A stretch of DNA of 64,000 nucleotides from positions 1-64,000 of the forward strand of contig DYMU01000013.1 in assembly GCA_020721445.1 (NCBI GenBank), given 5' to 3'. The notes beneath the pieces are model-generated. The model ran no database searches. It was not told the DNA's origin and saw only the letters and a program-made list of their open reading frames with translations. Below, piece after piece: positions 32,982 to 43,899 of the stretch (the first letter of the stretch is position 1; every line of letters starts with the position of its first letter). The stretch is from Gemmobacter nectariphilus. Lineage in GTDB: Bacteria; Pseudomonadota; Alphaproteobacteria; Rhodobacterales; Rhodobacteraceae. Position numbers and translations under genes: made by a program.

Positions 32982-34940
32982 TCAATCCCCCGCTGCGCGG
33001 CCCTTGAGGGCGATGATGCCCCTTGGCCGGAACTGGATGAACAGGATGATGAAGAGGATCATGTAGGTCTGCGCGGCAAGGGTGTTCGAGGGGTTCAGAA
33101 ACTCGATCCCCTTTTGCAGGCCGCCGATCATTGCCGCCCCCGCCAGCGTGCCCCAGATGTTGCCGACGCCGCCGACCACCACGGTCATGAAGCTTTGCAC
33201 GATGTAGTCAGACCCCAGCTCGGAGGTGACCTTGGCGAACAGGCCGATGGCGATGCCGGCGATACCGGCGATGCCCGAGCCAAGCCCGAAGGTCAGCATG
33301 TTGATGCGGTCGGGATTGATGCCCATGCTGGCGGCCATCGAGGGGTTTTGCTGCACGGCGCGCACCTCAAGCCCCAGCCTTGTGCGCTGCATGATGAACA
33401 GGAAGACGACCAAAAACACCAGCGCGAGGACAAAGATCGCGATGCGGATATAGCTGACCTGAACCACATCGTTGAAGCTGAGCGCGCCATCCAGCCAGGC
33501 TGGCGAGGTCAGCGGGCGGGCCTGGGTGCCAAAGACGGTCTTGGCAAGCTGTTGCAGCGCGATCGAGATGCCGAAGGTGGCCAGCAGGGTTTCCAAGGGG
33601 CGCTTGTAAAGGTGACGGATCACCAGCCGTTCCATCGCCACCCCGGCAGCAAAGGTGACGGCAAAGGCCAAGGGCAAGGCCACGATCAGCGACAGGGTGT
33701 AGTTGGGGATGAACAGTTGCACCACATAGCCGGTATAGGCACCCAGCATGATGAATTCGCCATGCGCCATGTTGATCACCCGCATCACGCCAAAGGTGAT
33801 GGCAAGGCCGATGGCGGCCAGAAAGTAGATCGAGGCCAGCGACAGCGCATCAAGACCCAGATCGGCGGCCTGCATCAGGGCAAGTTTGGTTTCAATCGCC
33901 TTCAGCACGCGGGTGGCGGCGGTTGTCACAGCCGGGTCGGGTTCGCTGTAGACCTCGGCAAAGCGATGCGCGGCAACGGCTTGGGTCACCTCTTCATCGG
34001 TGGCGGCCAGCGGCACGCTGCCTGCGGCCTCCAGCGCGGTATAGGCGGCGTTGCGGGCGACTTGGGTGTTCAGGACAGCCACCGGCGTGCCCGCCACCTG
34101 ACCGTTCACGATATTGGCGACAAGGGCGGCCTTCAGGTCGGCGGGCGACAGCCGGGCGGGGGCCAGATTGGCGGCCACCAGCAGATCATAGGCCTCGCCC
34201 TGGGGCAGATCATCGCCGGGGGTCAGGTCGCGGGCGATATTGCCGTCAATCTGGGCCGCCAGCGGGGCGGTCTTGCGGACCGTGGCCAGCAGCGGGTTCA
34301 GGGCGGCGCGCAGGTCCAGCCCCAGATCGCCGGAAAAGCTGTCGATGGCCGCGACACGGGCGGCACTGTCGGGGTCAAACCGCAGGGTCAGCAGGCGGTT
34401 CAGGCGGTCTTTCTGCGCGGCCAGCGCCGGGTCTGCCTCACCGTCCAGTGACGCGCGCAGCGGGGCCAACAGCTCGGGGGCGGGATCGCGCGCGATGGTG
34501 GCCAGCGCCTCGGCGCGGCGGGCGGGGTCAGGGTCGGTCAGGCGAAACTGCACCAGCGCGACAGAGATCAGCCCGCGCACGCCGGAATTGGGGCGCAGTT
34601 CGGTGATCTCGGATTTGGTCGCCGTGCCGGCGTCAGAGCCATCCAGCGCTGTCAGCGCATAGCCATCGGCATTCGGCGCGATCAGAAAGAACCCGCCATC
34701 CGATTTGCGCTGACCCAGCCCCCTGTCGGCCCAGGCGGCCAGAATGGTTGCGGCTTGCGGATCGCCGCTGCCAGCCAGCGCCGCGATCACTGGGCCAATG
34801 GACTGGCGCGATGGTTTTTCCACCAGCGCGCGGTTTTCCACCAGAATCTCGGCCACCGATCTGGCGGCAGTCTGGGCGGCCAACATCGCAGGCACAAGCA
34901 TCAGAAACGCCGCGACAAGGGCGGCAACAAGAGCGCGCAT
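32982..34940 (-). CDS. urtB: Urea ABC transporter permease UrtB
   Basis: 652 aa. Signal-like N terminus (MRALVAALVAAFLMLVPAMLAAQ), then a roughly 330-residue helical periplasmic region (RSVAEILVENRALVEKPSRQ onward), then the LivH-type permease domain from about residue 380 (ITFGVMRVINMAHGEFIMLGAYTGYVVQ). The long N-terminal region is normal for proteobacterial UrtB. ATG at 34940 is chosen: starts further upstream lie in the tandem repeat and would encode repeat peptides (FPSLG/FPQPW). Between urtA and urtC in the operon. Confidence 0.93.
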   Translation of the reverse strand: MRALVAALVAAFLMLVPAMLAAQTAARSVAEILVENRALVEKPSRQSIGPVIAALAGSGDPQAATILAAWADRGLGQRKSDGGFFLIAPNADGYALTALDGSDAGTATKSEITELRPNSGVRGLISVALVQFRLTDPDPARRAEALATIARDPAPELLAPLRASLDGEADPALAAQKDRLNRLLTLRFDPDSAARVAAIDSFSGDLGLDLRAALNPLLATVRKTAPLAAQIDGNIARDLTPGDDLPQGEAYDLLVAANLAPARLSPADLKAALVANIVNGQVAGTPVAVLNTQVARNAAYTALEAAGSVPLAATDEEVTQAVAAHRFAEVYSEPDPAVTTAATRVLKAIETKLALMQAADLGLDALSLASIYFLAAIGLAITFGVMRVINMAHGEFIMLGAYTGYVVQLFIPNYTLSLIVALPLAFAVTFAAGVAMERLVIRHLYKRPLETLLATFGISIALQQLAKTVFGTQARPLTSPAWLDGALSFNDVVQVSYIRIAIFVLALVFLVVFLFIMQRTRLGLEVRAVQQNPSMAASMGINPDRINMLTFGLGSGIAGIAGIAIGLFAKVTSELGSDYIVQSFMTVVVGGVGNIWGTLAGAAMIGGLQKGIEFLNPSNTLAAQTYMILFIILFIQFRPRGIIALKGRAAGD

Positions 34941-34955
34941 GGGGCGGAAACCTGT

Positions 34956-35055
34956 CTGGGAAAAGCCAAGGCTGGGGAAAAGCCAAGGCTGGGGAAAAGC
35001 CAAGGCTGGGGAAAAGCCAAGGCTGGGGAAAAGCAAAGGCGGCGGAAAACAAAGG
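34956..35055. repeat. Six-copy 17-bp tandem repeat between urtA and urtB
   Basis: Unit CTGGGGAAAAGCCAAGG. Exact copies begin at 34972, 34989 and 35006; a 16-bp copy begins at 34956, a one-mismatch copy at 35023 and a decayed copy at 35040. It occupies nearly all of the 147-bp urtB-urtA gap. On the transcribed (minus) strand the unit reads CCTTGGCTTTTCCCCAG, giving repeated CCTTGG/pyrimidine runs in the leader of urtB. Confidence 0.95.
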
Positions 35056-35087
35056 CGGGGGACCGGTCAGCCCCCCGCCAATCGGTG

Positions 35088-36362
35088 TCAGTAGTTCGAC
35101 TTCATCTGTACACAAGTCTTGGTTTCGGTGTTGTACATGCCGCAACCCAAGGTCGCCCAATCCGACTCCAGCACCGCAGATTCGGGCAGGAAATCGGTCC
35201 AGGCGTCGCCGGGGACCGGCTCGGTCTGGCTGATGATGTCAAACTGGCCATCGGCCCGGATCTCGCCGATCAGCACCGGCTTGGTCAGGTGGTGGTTGGG
35301 CAGCATTTCGGCCATCGACCCGGTCAGGTTGGGGTATTTCTGCCCGATCATCGCTTTCGATACTGCGTCCACCTCGGTGGTGCCCGCGGCCGTCACCGCG
35401 TTGACCCACATGTTGAAGCCGATGACATGCGCCTCCATCGGGTCGTTGGTCACGCGGGCCTCACCCATGCGGGCCTTCCACTTGGCAATGAACTCGGCGT
35501 TTTCCGGCACATCGGCCGACTGGAAGTAGTTCCACGCCGCCAGATGGCCGACAAGGTTTGACGTATCCAGACCCGACAGTTCCTCTTCGCCAACCGAGAA
35601 GGCCACCACCGGAATGTCATCCGCCGACACGCCCGCCGCCGCCAGTTCCTTGTAAAAGCCGATGTTGGCATCGCCGTTGATGGTGGAAATCACCCCCACC
35701 TTCTTGCCATCGGCGCCCAAGGCCACCACGTCGGCCACGATCTTGGACCAGTCGCTGTGCCCGAACGGGGTGTAGTTCACGAAGATGTCTTCCTTCGCGA
35801 TGCCCTTCGACACCAGATAGCTTTCGAGGATGTTGTTCGTGGTGCGCGGATAGACATAGTCAGTGCCCAGCAGCGCAAACTTCTGCACGCCCAGTTCTTC
35901 CAGGAAATAGTCGGTGGCCGGAATCGCTTGCTGGTTCGGTGCCGCCCCGGTGTAGAACACGTTCTTCGAGCTTTCCTCGCCCTCATACTGCACCGGATAG
36001 AACAGCAACCCGTTCAATTCCTCGATCACCGGCAACACCGACTTGCGGCTGACAGATGTCCAGCAGCCGAACATCACATCGACCTTCGACACCGTCAGCA
36101 ATTCGCGGGCCTTTTCGGCGAACAGCGGCCAGTCCGACGCGGGGTCCACCACCACCGCCTCCAACTGCTTGCCCAAGAGCCCGCCCTTGGCGTTCTGCTC
36201 GTCGATCAGCATCAGCATGGTGTCTTTCAGCGTGGTTTCCGAAATCGCCATCGTGCCCGACAGCGAATGCAGAACGCCCACCTTGATCGTCTCTTGTGCC
36301 ATGGCCTGCCCTGCCGTGACGGCAAGGGCGGTGGCCAGCAAAGCTCCCTGAATATGTCGCAT
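35088..36362 (-). CDS. urtA: Urea ABC transporter substrate-binding protein UrtA
   Basis: 424 aa periplasmic binding protein with signal peptide MRHIQGALLATALAVTAGQAMA. Signatures ETIKVGVLHSLSGTMAISETTLKDTMLMLIDEQN and GCWTSVSRKSVLPVIEELNGLLFYPVQYEGEE are diagnostic of UrtA rather than amide or amino-acid binders. First gene of the urt operon; promoter in the 399-bp gap to its right. Confidence 0.97.
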   Translation of the reverse strand: MRHIQGALLATALAVTAGQAMAQETIKVGVLHSLSGTMAISETTLKDTMLMLIDEQNAKGGLLGKQLEAVVVDPASDWPLFAEKARELLTVSKVDVMFGCWTSVSRKSVLPVIEELNGLLFYPVQYEGEESSKNVFYTGAAPNQQAIPATDYFLEELGVQKFALLGTDYVYPRTTNNILESYLVSKGIAKEDIFVNYTPFGHSDWSKIVADVVALGADGKKVGVISTINGDANIGFYKELAAAGVSADDIPVVAFSVGEEELSGLDTSNLVGHLAAWNYFQSADVPENAEFIAKWKARMGEARVTNDPMEAHVIGFNMWVNAVTAAGTTEVDAVSKAMIGQKYPNLTGSMAEMLPNHHLTKPVLIGEIRADGQFDIISQTEPVPGDAWTDFLPESAVLESDWATLGCGMYNTETKTCVQMKSNY

Positions 36363-36761
36363 GGTTTTCCCTCAAAAGGGCCGCAGAACATCGGCTTTTC
36401 GTCGCGGACGATCAGGCCCATGGTCTGGCGGCAACGTCTGTTGCACCCCGTGCGGTGGGGGCGGATTTTCCATCATGGCCGCCACCGCACATTCTTTTTC
36501 TTGTGCCGCCCCACAGGGCAACCCTGTCACGAAACCGTCATTGCCGCAGCGCGGCAAGCAGGATGGGGACCATGCCGGGAAGATGCAGCGCGAAGATGGG
36601 GAAACGCCCAAAATATCCCCCGAACCGGCGACATTCGCCCAAGGTTTCAGCAAGAAATGGTGCGCCAAGGGGCAGGCACAGGATTTTTGATCGTAATTTG
36701 ATCATTGAATATGAAGACCCCGGCACAAGACGCGGGCAAGGCGTCGTTGACTGACGCAGGG
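36363..36761. other. Intergenic region urtA / ureG, no gene seen
   Basis: 399 bp between the urtA start and the ureG stop; open frames in it are short and composition-driven. It should hold the urtA promoter. I searched by eye for a sigma-54 site (GG-N10-GC) reading leftward and found none convincing. At 36598-36632 CAAAATATCCCCCGAACC resembles the reverse complement of the dispersed repeat core (CGGGGG-ATATTTTGG) and may be a decayed copy. The right end (36680-36720) is AT-rich with TTTGATC repeated twice. Confidence 0.5.
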
Positions 36762-37385
36762 TCACTCAGGCCGCAGGATCAGGCCGCCTTCGCGAACCAA
36801 GAACGCCACCACCTCGGCCACGCCCTGCCCCTGGCGCAGGCGCGCCATGACATAGGGCCGGCTGCCGCGCGCGCGCCGCGTGTCTTCCTCCAGCAACACC
36901 GGATCAACGCCCACATGGGGCGCAAGGTCGGTCTTGTTGACGATCAACAGGTCAGACCGCGTCAGCCCCGGCCCGCGTTTGCGCGGGATGTCCTGGCCTG
37001 CGGCGGTGTCGATCACATAGATCGTCAGGTCCGCCAGTTCCGGGCTGTAGGTCGCGGCCAGATTGTCGCCGCCCGATTCGATCAGGATCAGGTCCAGATC
37101 CGGGTGCAACTTGCGCAGATCGGCCACAGCGGCAAGGTTGATGCTGGCATCCTCGCGGATCGCGGTATGCGGGCAGCCCCCGGTTTCCACGCCGCGGATC
37201 CGGTCGGCCGGCAACACCTGCGCGCGCAGCAGGTAGTCGGCATCCTCGCGGGTATAGATGTCATTGGTGATCACCGCCATCGAACAGCGCCCTGCCAGCG
37301 CACGGGCCAGATGCTCGGTTAAGGTGGTCTTTCCCGCGCCCACCGGGCCGCCAATTCCCACCCGCAAAGGGCCATTGCTGCTCAT
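36762..37385 (-). CDS. ureG: Urease accessory GTPase UreG
   Basis: 207 aa SIMIBI GTPase that couples GTP hydrolysis to nickel insertion into urease. P-loop GPVGAGKTT (13-21), metal-binding GGCPHTAIR, and [11 protein letters not shown] guanine specificity motif. Last gene of the leftward ureD-A-B-C-E-F-G operon; overlaps ureF by 4 bases. Confidence 0.97.
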   Translation of the reverse strand: MSSNGPLRVGIGGPVGAGKTTLTEHLARALAGRCSMAVITNDIYTREDADYLLRAQVLPADRIRGVETGGCPHTAIREDASINLAAVADLRKLHPDLDLILIESGGDNLAATYSPELADLTIYVIDTAAGQDIPRKRGPGLTRSDLLIVNKTDLAPHVGVDPVLLEEDTRRARGSRPYVMARLRQGQGVAEVVAFLVREGGLILRPE

Positions 37386-38017
37386 GTCCGGAAAATCCTT
37401 ACGTCCAGTGTTTCGTGCTGCATTGCCGCCATGTCAGCGCCCAGCGCAGCGCCGCCCAGATCATCCAGCGACGACATCACCGCCTGTTCGGCCAGCGCCA
37501 CGATCAGCGGATGCAGCGCCGCCAGCACCCCCTGCCCTTCGGCCTGCCCCAACGGCATGAAGCGCATCGCCACAAGGGTCAGGTTGCTGGCAAAGCCGTG
37601 CAGATACAGCGCCACCACCTGTGCTGCGGGCAAGTCCAGAACCGACGCCGCCTCGCCAACCGCGACCGGCAGACAGCGCGGCGGCAGATCGCGCGCCGTC
37701 AGCCCCGCCACGGTGCGGGCGAACGCCGTGCCCTGCTCCAGCGTTTCCGACAGGCGTTCGGCACAGGGTTGCAGCGCACGGGCCAGCGCATCCAGCGCGG
37801 CCACATCCGCCCCCGGAGGCAACGCCTGCACCAGCAAGATCGCATCCTGCCGCCCCGCGCCCTGCGCCAGCACATCCGACAGCCAGCGCAGCAGTGCCGC
37901 CCCGTCCGGCACCGCCCCACCCGCAATCGCCGCCTCCAGCCCATGCGAATAGGCAAAACCACCCGTCGGAAACGCCGGAGACAGCCATTGCACCAGCGTC
38001 AGAAGATCGGAACTCAT
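37382..38017 (-). CDS. ureF: Urease accessory protein UreF
   Basis: 211 aa, all-helical, bridges UreD-bound apo-urease and UreG. The opening [24 protein letters not shown] is the family signature. Overlaps ureE and ureG by 4 bases each, consistent with stoichiometric production of the maturation complex. Confidence 0.95.
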   Translation of the reverse strand: MSSDLLTLVQWLSPAFPTGGFAYSHGLEAAIAGGAVPDGAALLRWLSDVLAQGAGRQDAILLVQALPPGADVAALDALARALQPCAERLSETLEQGTAFARTVAGLTARDLPPRCLPVAVGEAASVLDLPAAQVVALYLHGFASNLTLVAMRFMPLGQAEGQGVLAALHPLIVALAEQAVMSSLDDLGGAALGADMAAMQHETLDVRIFRT

Positions 38018-38571
38018 GCCTCGGCGGCAGGATCGGGTTCGTCCTCGTCATCGTCATCATCATGGCGGTGCGAAGAATGGAAATGCACATGCTTGTGGCC
38101 CGGCGCATGGCCCTCGTCCAGCCCATGGTCATGCCCCATCGGGCGGCCCATGCCGTAAGCCCCCACCTCGGGCGCAAAGGGTTCGGACCGTGCCACCACC
38201 CCGGCCCCCAATTGGCGCAACATCGCCTCCAGCACATGATCGGCGCGTATGACCAGCCGGCCCGGTTCGACCTGACAGGGCGTGTGGCGGTTGCCGATGT
38301 GCCAGGCATAGCGCGCAAGGTCCGGCCCGGTGATTTCCAGCACCGGCTCCTCGGCGGCCAGCACCTGAATGTTGCGGCAATCCTCCAGCTCAAACCCCCA
38401 GACCGCATCCAGAGAGGTCGCCTCGGGCAGATCAACCAGAAAGCCATCGCCCTGCACGGTAAGCAGCCGCTTGCGGCGCATCAGACGGTCATCATAGGTC
38501 AGCACGACCACGTCATTACAGGTGGCAGGGGCATCGTGCAGCAGACGGCGGACGGGGGGAAGGTCGGTCAT
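38014..38571 (-). CDS. ureE: Urease nickel chaperone UreE
   Basis: 185 aa. N-terminal peptide-binding domain (LTYDDRLMRRKRLLTVQGDGF) and a C-terminal metal-binding domain (AWHIGNRHTPCQVE, IRADHVLEAMLRQLGAG). It ends in a metal-rich tail: HDHGLDEGHAPGHKHVHFHS, then a run of Asp/Glu. The His-rich part suggests nickel storage; the polyacidic extension is more unusual. Confidence 0.95.
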   Translation of the reverse strand: MTDLPPVRRLLHDAPATCNDVVVLTYDDRLMRRKRLLTVQGDGFLVDLPEATSLDAVWGFELEDCRNIQVLAAEEPVLEITGPDLARYAWHIGNRHTPCQVEPGRLVIRADHVLEAMLRQLGAGVVARSEPFAPEVGAYGMGRPMGHDHGLDEGHAPGHKHVHFHSSHRHDDDDDEDEPDPAAEA

Positions 38572-38763
38572 GGTTTGCCTCGCTGGGTGAAACGGTCACG
38601 CGCCATTTGCCACCCCGTTGGAACTATAGGCCGCAAGGCCCTGAATGTGGAACTTCTTTTGCGGGCGACATTCGAACGCAGGCGGGAAATCGGCAGGCGC
38701 TGACGGATCATTAACCACTTCGGCGCAAGGATGGCAGGAACAGACCAGGAACCAGAGGGAATC

Positions 38764-38949
38764 ATGCAAAAGCAGCACCTTGTCGATGACCTTGCCGACA
38801 TTCGGGCCCAGATTGACCGGCTGCGCCAGCGCGCAGCGGGCATCGAGGCCGCGCTTGCCCGCGCCGAGGCTGCCACCCCCGCCACCCTGCCGCGCCCCGG
38901 ATGGCCGATCCAGCGCATCCGCACCGACGCGGGCGCATCGTTTCACTGA
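38764..38949 (+). CDS. Small coiled-coil protein, opposite strand between ureE and ureC
   Basis: 61 aa, MQKQHLVDDLADIRAQIDRL followed by RQRAAGIEAALARAEA, predicted as one amphipathic helix, then a Pro/Arg tail. AGAGGGA four bases before the ATG makes a good ribosome site. It lies on the plus strand inside an otherwise leftward operon. No family recognised; composition and start site argue for a real gene, but length leaves doubt. Confidence 0.45.
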   Translation: MQKQHLVDDLADIRAQIDRLRQRAAGIEAALARAEAATPATLPRPGWPIQRIRTDAGASFH

Positions 38950-38972
38950 CGCGCCGTCCCTGCAAAAAGCCG

Positions 38973-40694
<1,722 letters not shown>

Positions 40695-40710
40695 GGGCAG
40701 AACCTTTCTG

Positions 40711-41025
40711 TCAGAACGGGGTTTTCGGTCCGCTACGGGTCAGCCTGCGGGCATTGGCGGCCGTGGCGCGCTTGACCGGGGCAAGTGCTGCTTCGGCAAT
40801 ATCGGTGGCAGACCCGCCCTGCATCGCTGACCGGTGCGCCGCCGCCCCGGCCTTGATGCCTGCGCGCATCTTTTCGCTGACCATCCGGGTGTTTTCGCTG
40901 GGCGACACGGTCCAGACCGCGGCCATCCCCATCATCCGCATCGCAATCACGCTTTGCGCCTGCATCAGCATGGTGGCGGTGTTCAGCGACAGGCGCATCA
41001 GATCAACGGGGGAAAACGGCGGCAT
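40711..41025 (-). CDS. Phasin-like small helical protein in the urease operon
   Basis: 104 aa, Ala- and Met-rich and almost fully helical ([35 protein letters not shown], then [16 protein letters not shown]). Resembles the phasin/'antifreeze-like' small proteins often annotated in Rhodobacteraceae. It sits between ureB (12 bases upstream) and ureC (16 bases downstream) on the same strand, so it is cotranscribed. Function unknown; no urease role is established. Confidence 0.7.
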   Translation of the reverse strand: MPPFSPVDLMRLSLNTATMLMQAQSVIAMRMMGMAAVWTVSPSENTRMVSEKMRAGIKAGAAAHRSAMQGGSATDIAEAALAPVKRATAANARRLTRSGPKTPF

Positions 41026-41037
41026 CGACGCAGGCTC

Positions 41038-41343
41038 CTACAAAGCGCCCATAACCTGGGCATTGAAGCCATAGACATGGCGCTTGCCCGCCAGCGGCAC
41101 AAGGCGCACTTCGCGCATCTGCCCCGGTTCAAACCGCACCGCCGTGCCCGCCGGAATATCCAGCCGCTGCCCGCGCGCGGCCTCGCGGTCAAACGACAGG
41201 CCGGGGTTGGTCTCGGCAAAGTGGTAATGGCTGCCCACCTGCACCGGCCGGTCGCCGGTATTGGCCACCATCAGCACCGTCACCGGCGCACCGGCGTTCA
41301 GGGTGATGTCGCCCTCGACGGGAAAAACCTCACCCGGTATCAT
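41038..41343 (-). CDS. ureB: Urease subunit beta UreB
   Basis: 101 aa, [18 protein letters not shown] start and [17 protein letters not shown] motif are diagnostic. Forms the (ABC)3 urease trimer with UreA and UreC. Its ATG overlaps the stop of the preceding 54-aa gene by 4 bases. Confidence 0.97.
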   Translation of the reverse strand: MIPGEVFPVEGDITLNAGAPVTVLMVANTGDRPVQVGSHYHFAETNPGLSFDREAARGQRLDIPAGTAVRFEPGQMREVRLVPLAGKRHVYGFNAQVMGAL

Positions 41344-41504
41344 TTGCGGCCCCGCACAAAGGCCAGCACAAGACCCCCCACCACCCCGCAGGCGGCAGCA
41401 ATGATCCAGCCATATTCAATGCCATGCGGGTGATGGTGCAGCCCGTCATGGGCCAGCGCCGGGGTGGCGATCAGCAAAAGCGCAGGCGTCATCATTCGGA
41501 ACAT
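41340..41504 (-). CDS. Small exported His-rich membrane protein between ureA and ureB
   Basis: 54 aa. Signal-like start [18 protein letters not shown], a short His-rich segment [14 protein letters not shown], then one membrane helix ([20 protein letters not shown]) and a basic end RK. The stop overlaps the ureB start (ATGA), so it is translated with urease. The His cluster facing the periplasm could bind nickel; this is inference. It is reminiscent of small proteins in related urease operons but I know no name for it. Confidence 0.7.
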   Translation of the reverse strand: MFRMMTPALLLIATPALAHDGLHHHPHGIEYGWIIAAACGVVGGLVLAFVRGRK

Positions 41505-41515
41505 GGGGATACCTC

Positions 41516-41818
41516 TCAGCGGATCGGGTGGTGAACGGTGACAAGCTTGGTGCCATCGGGAAACGTCGCCTCGACCTGCACCGAATGAATCATCTCGGGC
41601 ACGCCCGGCATGCATTGGTCAGCGGTGATCACGCTTGCCCCAGCCTCCATCAGGTCGGCCACACGGCGGCCGTCGCGCGCGCCTTCCACGACAAAATCGG
41701 TGATCAGCGCAATCGCCTCGGGGTGGTTCAGCTTGACGCCGCGCGCAAGGCGGCCACGGGCCACCATGGCGGCAAGGCTGACCAGCAGCTTGTCCTTTTC
41801 GCGGGGGGTCAGGTTCAT
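41516..41818 (-). CDS. ureA: Urease subunit gamma UreA
   Basis: 100 aa, [20 protein letters not shown] and [22 protein letters not shown] are exact family hallmarks; ends [13 protein letters not shown] at 41818; the frame is open upstream into ureD but those residues are not urease-like. Ten bases after ureD. Confidence 0.97.
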   Translation of the reverse strand: MNLTPREKDKLLVSLAAMVARGRLARGVKLNHPEAIALITDFVVEGARDGRRVADLMEAGASVITADQCMPGVPEMIHSVQVEATFPDGTKLVTVHHPIR

Positions 41819-41828
41819 GGGCTCTCCT

Positions 41829-42680
41829 TCACAACTGCCAGACACGCGGCAGGGCAGCACCCCGGCGCATCACGGCAAGGCAGCGGGCAATCTGGCGGCG
41901 CAACGGCCAGCCGTCAACCGCCATCAGGCGCAGCATCAGCCGCCCGTCGGGGGCCGAGGCCGCAGCCGTCACCCCCGGCTCATCCAGCACCCGGCGCAGC
42001 GGGCCCAGCAGGTCGGCCACGCCTTGGCCCACCATCGCCACCGACGCAAAGGCCCGCGCCCCCGCCAGACCCGCCGCCCCGGTCAGCAGCGCGCCATCGC
42101 TCAGGCGCAACGGCTCCACCATCACCGGGCGGCCCTGCACCCGGATCTCGCGCCAGTCGCACAGGGCAACGCGGTCCAGCGTCTCGCCCATGGCCGCACG
42201 GCCCAGCACCACGCTTTCCAGCATCAGACAGCCCGCGCCGGGGGCAAGATCGATCACCGTGCGCCGCGTCAGCCGACAGGCGTTGAACAGGATGGTTTCC
42301 TGCGGCAGCCAGTCGATCCAGCCGCCCGCGCCCACCCGCAAAGCCACCCGCACCTGCGCGGTATCGCCCGAACCGCAACCCGAACTGCGATAGGCACGCT
42401 CGGCGGTCTGGGTGGTGGCCACCGCCCGCGCCCCCGGCCACAGGTCCACCGCATAAGACAGCGTATCGCCACCGGCAAGGCCGCCAGAGGTGTTCAAAAA
42501 CACCACCTCGGGCGCGGCCCCCCCGCATCCGTTGGCCCCATGCGGCAGAATGCACTTGGCCGAGCCTTGCTGCCGCAAACCGGTGATCCGATGCCCGGCC
42601 CCCGCGCATTCCAGTGCAACCATGGCCTCGCCACGGTTGCGCTGCATCGCACTCGGTTGGGAACGGATGTGTGCGGCCAT
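41829..42680 (-). CDS. ureD: Urease accessory protein UreD (UreH)
   Basis: 283 aa scaffold that binds apo-urease and recruits UreF-UreG. Signatures [29 protein letters not shown] and [25 protein letters not shown] at 42680 has GAGGGG upstream and gives family length; an open frame reaches 42785 but adds 35 unlike residues. First gene of the urease operon. Confidence 0.93.
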   Translation of the reverse strand: MAAHIRSQPSAMQRNRGEAMVALECAGAGHRITGLRQQGSAKCILPHGANGCGGAAPEVVFLNTSGGLAGGDTLSYAVDLWPGARAVATTQTAERAYRSSGCGSGDTAQVRVALRVGAGGWIDWLPQETILFNACRLTRRTVIDLAPGAGCLMLESVVLGRAAMGETLDRVALCDWREIRVQGRPVMVEPLRLSDGALLTGAAGLAGARAFASVAMVGQGVADLLGPLRRVLDEPGVTAAASAPDGRLMLRLMAVDGWPLRRQIARCLAVMRRGAALPRVWQL

Positions 42681-42921
42681 GGCCCCTCGCTTTGCCTGCA
42701 GGCTGCTGCAATGGGCGGGCGGGCTCAATGCGCAGGGGTCACTTGCCAGACCCGCCTGCCAACGGTGATTATTTTTCAGGCACAAATTGCCCGATACGGC
42801 GCAAAATCAGCCACAGACACCACCAGCCTGCCACGGCCTGCCCGATCCATGGGCAGCAAGCGGCCAGAACGGCGCGCCCAAGCCGCCACGCAAAACCGCC
42901 CGTCCCCGTCTGCCGCCGACA

Positions 42922-43845
42922 TCACACGCCGCGCAGAAAGGCCTCGACCTCGGCCCGTGTCGGCATCGCGGCGGCGGCGCCTTGCCGCGTCACGGAAATC
43001 CCGGCCACGGCCACGCCAAAGCGCAAGGCATCGGCCATGGCGGCCCCTTCCGACAGCGCCGTGGCAAGCCCGCCATTGAAGGCATCGCCCGCCCCGGTGG
43101 TGTCACGCACCGGCCCCGGCACGCGGGCGGGCACATGCAGGCTTTGCCCCGCCGCCCGGTACAGCACGCCCTTTTCCCCCAGCGTGATGATCGCGGCACC
43201 CACGCCGCGCGCAATCAGCCGATCCGCCGCCGCCTCGGCATCGGCGATCGAGGCCACGCTCACCCCGGTCAGCCCTTCGGCCTCGCTCTCATTCGGCGTG
43301 ACCAGATCGCACAGCCCCAGCATCGCATCGTCCAGCGCGGCGGCGGGCGCGGGGTTCAAAATCGTGCGCACCCCTGCCGCGCGCGCCATGCGCAAGCCAT
43401 GCGTGGCCGCGTCCAGCGGTTGCTCCAACTGGGTGACGAACAGCCCCGCCGCCTCAATCAGGGCCCGGCGGCTTTCCACATCGGCGGGCGTGATCCGCGC
43501 CGCCGCACCGGGGGCGACGATGATGGCATTCTGCCCGGTCGCGGCCTCAAGGAAAATGAAGGCCGACCCGGTATAGCTGCCCGCGTCTTCGATCACCTGC
43601 GCCTGCACCCCCGCCCCGGCCCACAGGTCGCGGGCCATGTCGGCAAAGGCATCGCGGCCCAGTCGGGTCAGGAACGCCACATCGCCGCCGGACCGCGCCG
43701 CCGCCACCGCCTGATTGGACCCTTTGCCCCCCGGACCCAGCACAAAGTCCTGGCCCAGCACCGTCTCGCCCAGTCGCGGCATCCGTTCGGCACGATAGGC
43801 GGCGTCGGCGACGAAAATCCCCAGAATGACAATCGGTTGGCGCAT
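42922..43845 (-). CDS. rbsK: Ribokinase-like PfkB-family sugar kinase
   Basis: 307 aa. PfkB signatures: N-terminal GPGGKGSNQAVAAARSGGDV and the C-terminal catalytic motif DTTGAGDAFNGGLATAL with the base Asp. N-terminal VADAAYRAERMPRLGETVLG fits ribokinase. No rbs transporter or regulator is nearby, so ribose as substrate is assumed from family only. The 241-bp gap to ureD shows no gene. Confidence 0.85.
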   Translation of the reverse strand: MRQPIVILGIFVADAAYRAERMPRLGETVLGQDFVLGPGGKGSNQAVAAARSGGDVAFLTRLGRDAFADMARDLWAGAGVQAQVIEDAGSYTGSAFIFLEAATGQNAIIVAPGAAARITPADVESRRALIEAAGLFVTQLEQPLDAATHGLRMARAAGVRTILNPAPAAALDDAMLGLCDLVTPNESEAEGLTGVSVASIADAEAAADRLIARGVGAAIITLGEKGVLYRAAGQSLHVPARVPGPVRDTTGAGDAFNGGLATALSEGAAMADALRFGVAVAGISVTRQGAAAAMPTRAEVEAFLRGV

Positions 43846-43899
43846 GTTCTTTCCTTCGCTCCGGTCACACTGCAGCGCGGCAAAGGCGCTGCGACCGTA

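Noticed and set aside
34941-35036. N-terminal extension of UrtB through the tandem repeat
   Set aside because: It would encode FPSLG/FPQPW repeats before a good signal peptide; the ATG at 34940 gives a normal UrtB start.
34956-35055. Tandem repeat considered as a CRISPR array
   Set aside because: Units are directly adjacent with no unique spacers, and no cas genes are nearby.
36455-36754. Short open frames in the urtA-ureG gap
   Set aside because: Several overlapping frames of similar length with no SD, no signal sequence and no family features; composition effect.
36363-36761. Sigma-54 (NtrC-type) promoter for urtA
   Set aside because: Near-matches have wrong GG/GC spacing or face away from urtA; not supportable by eye.
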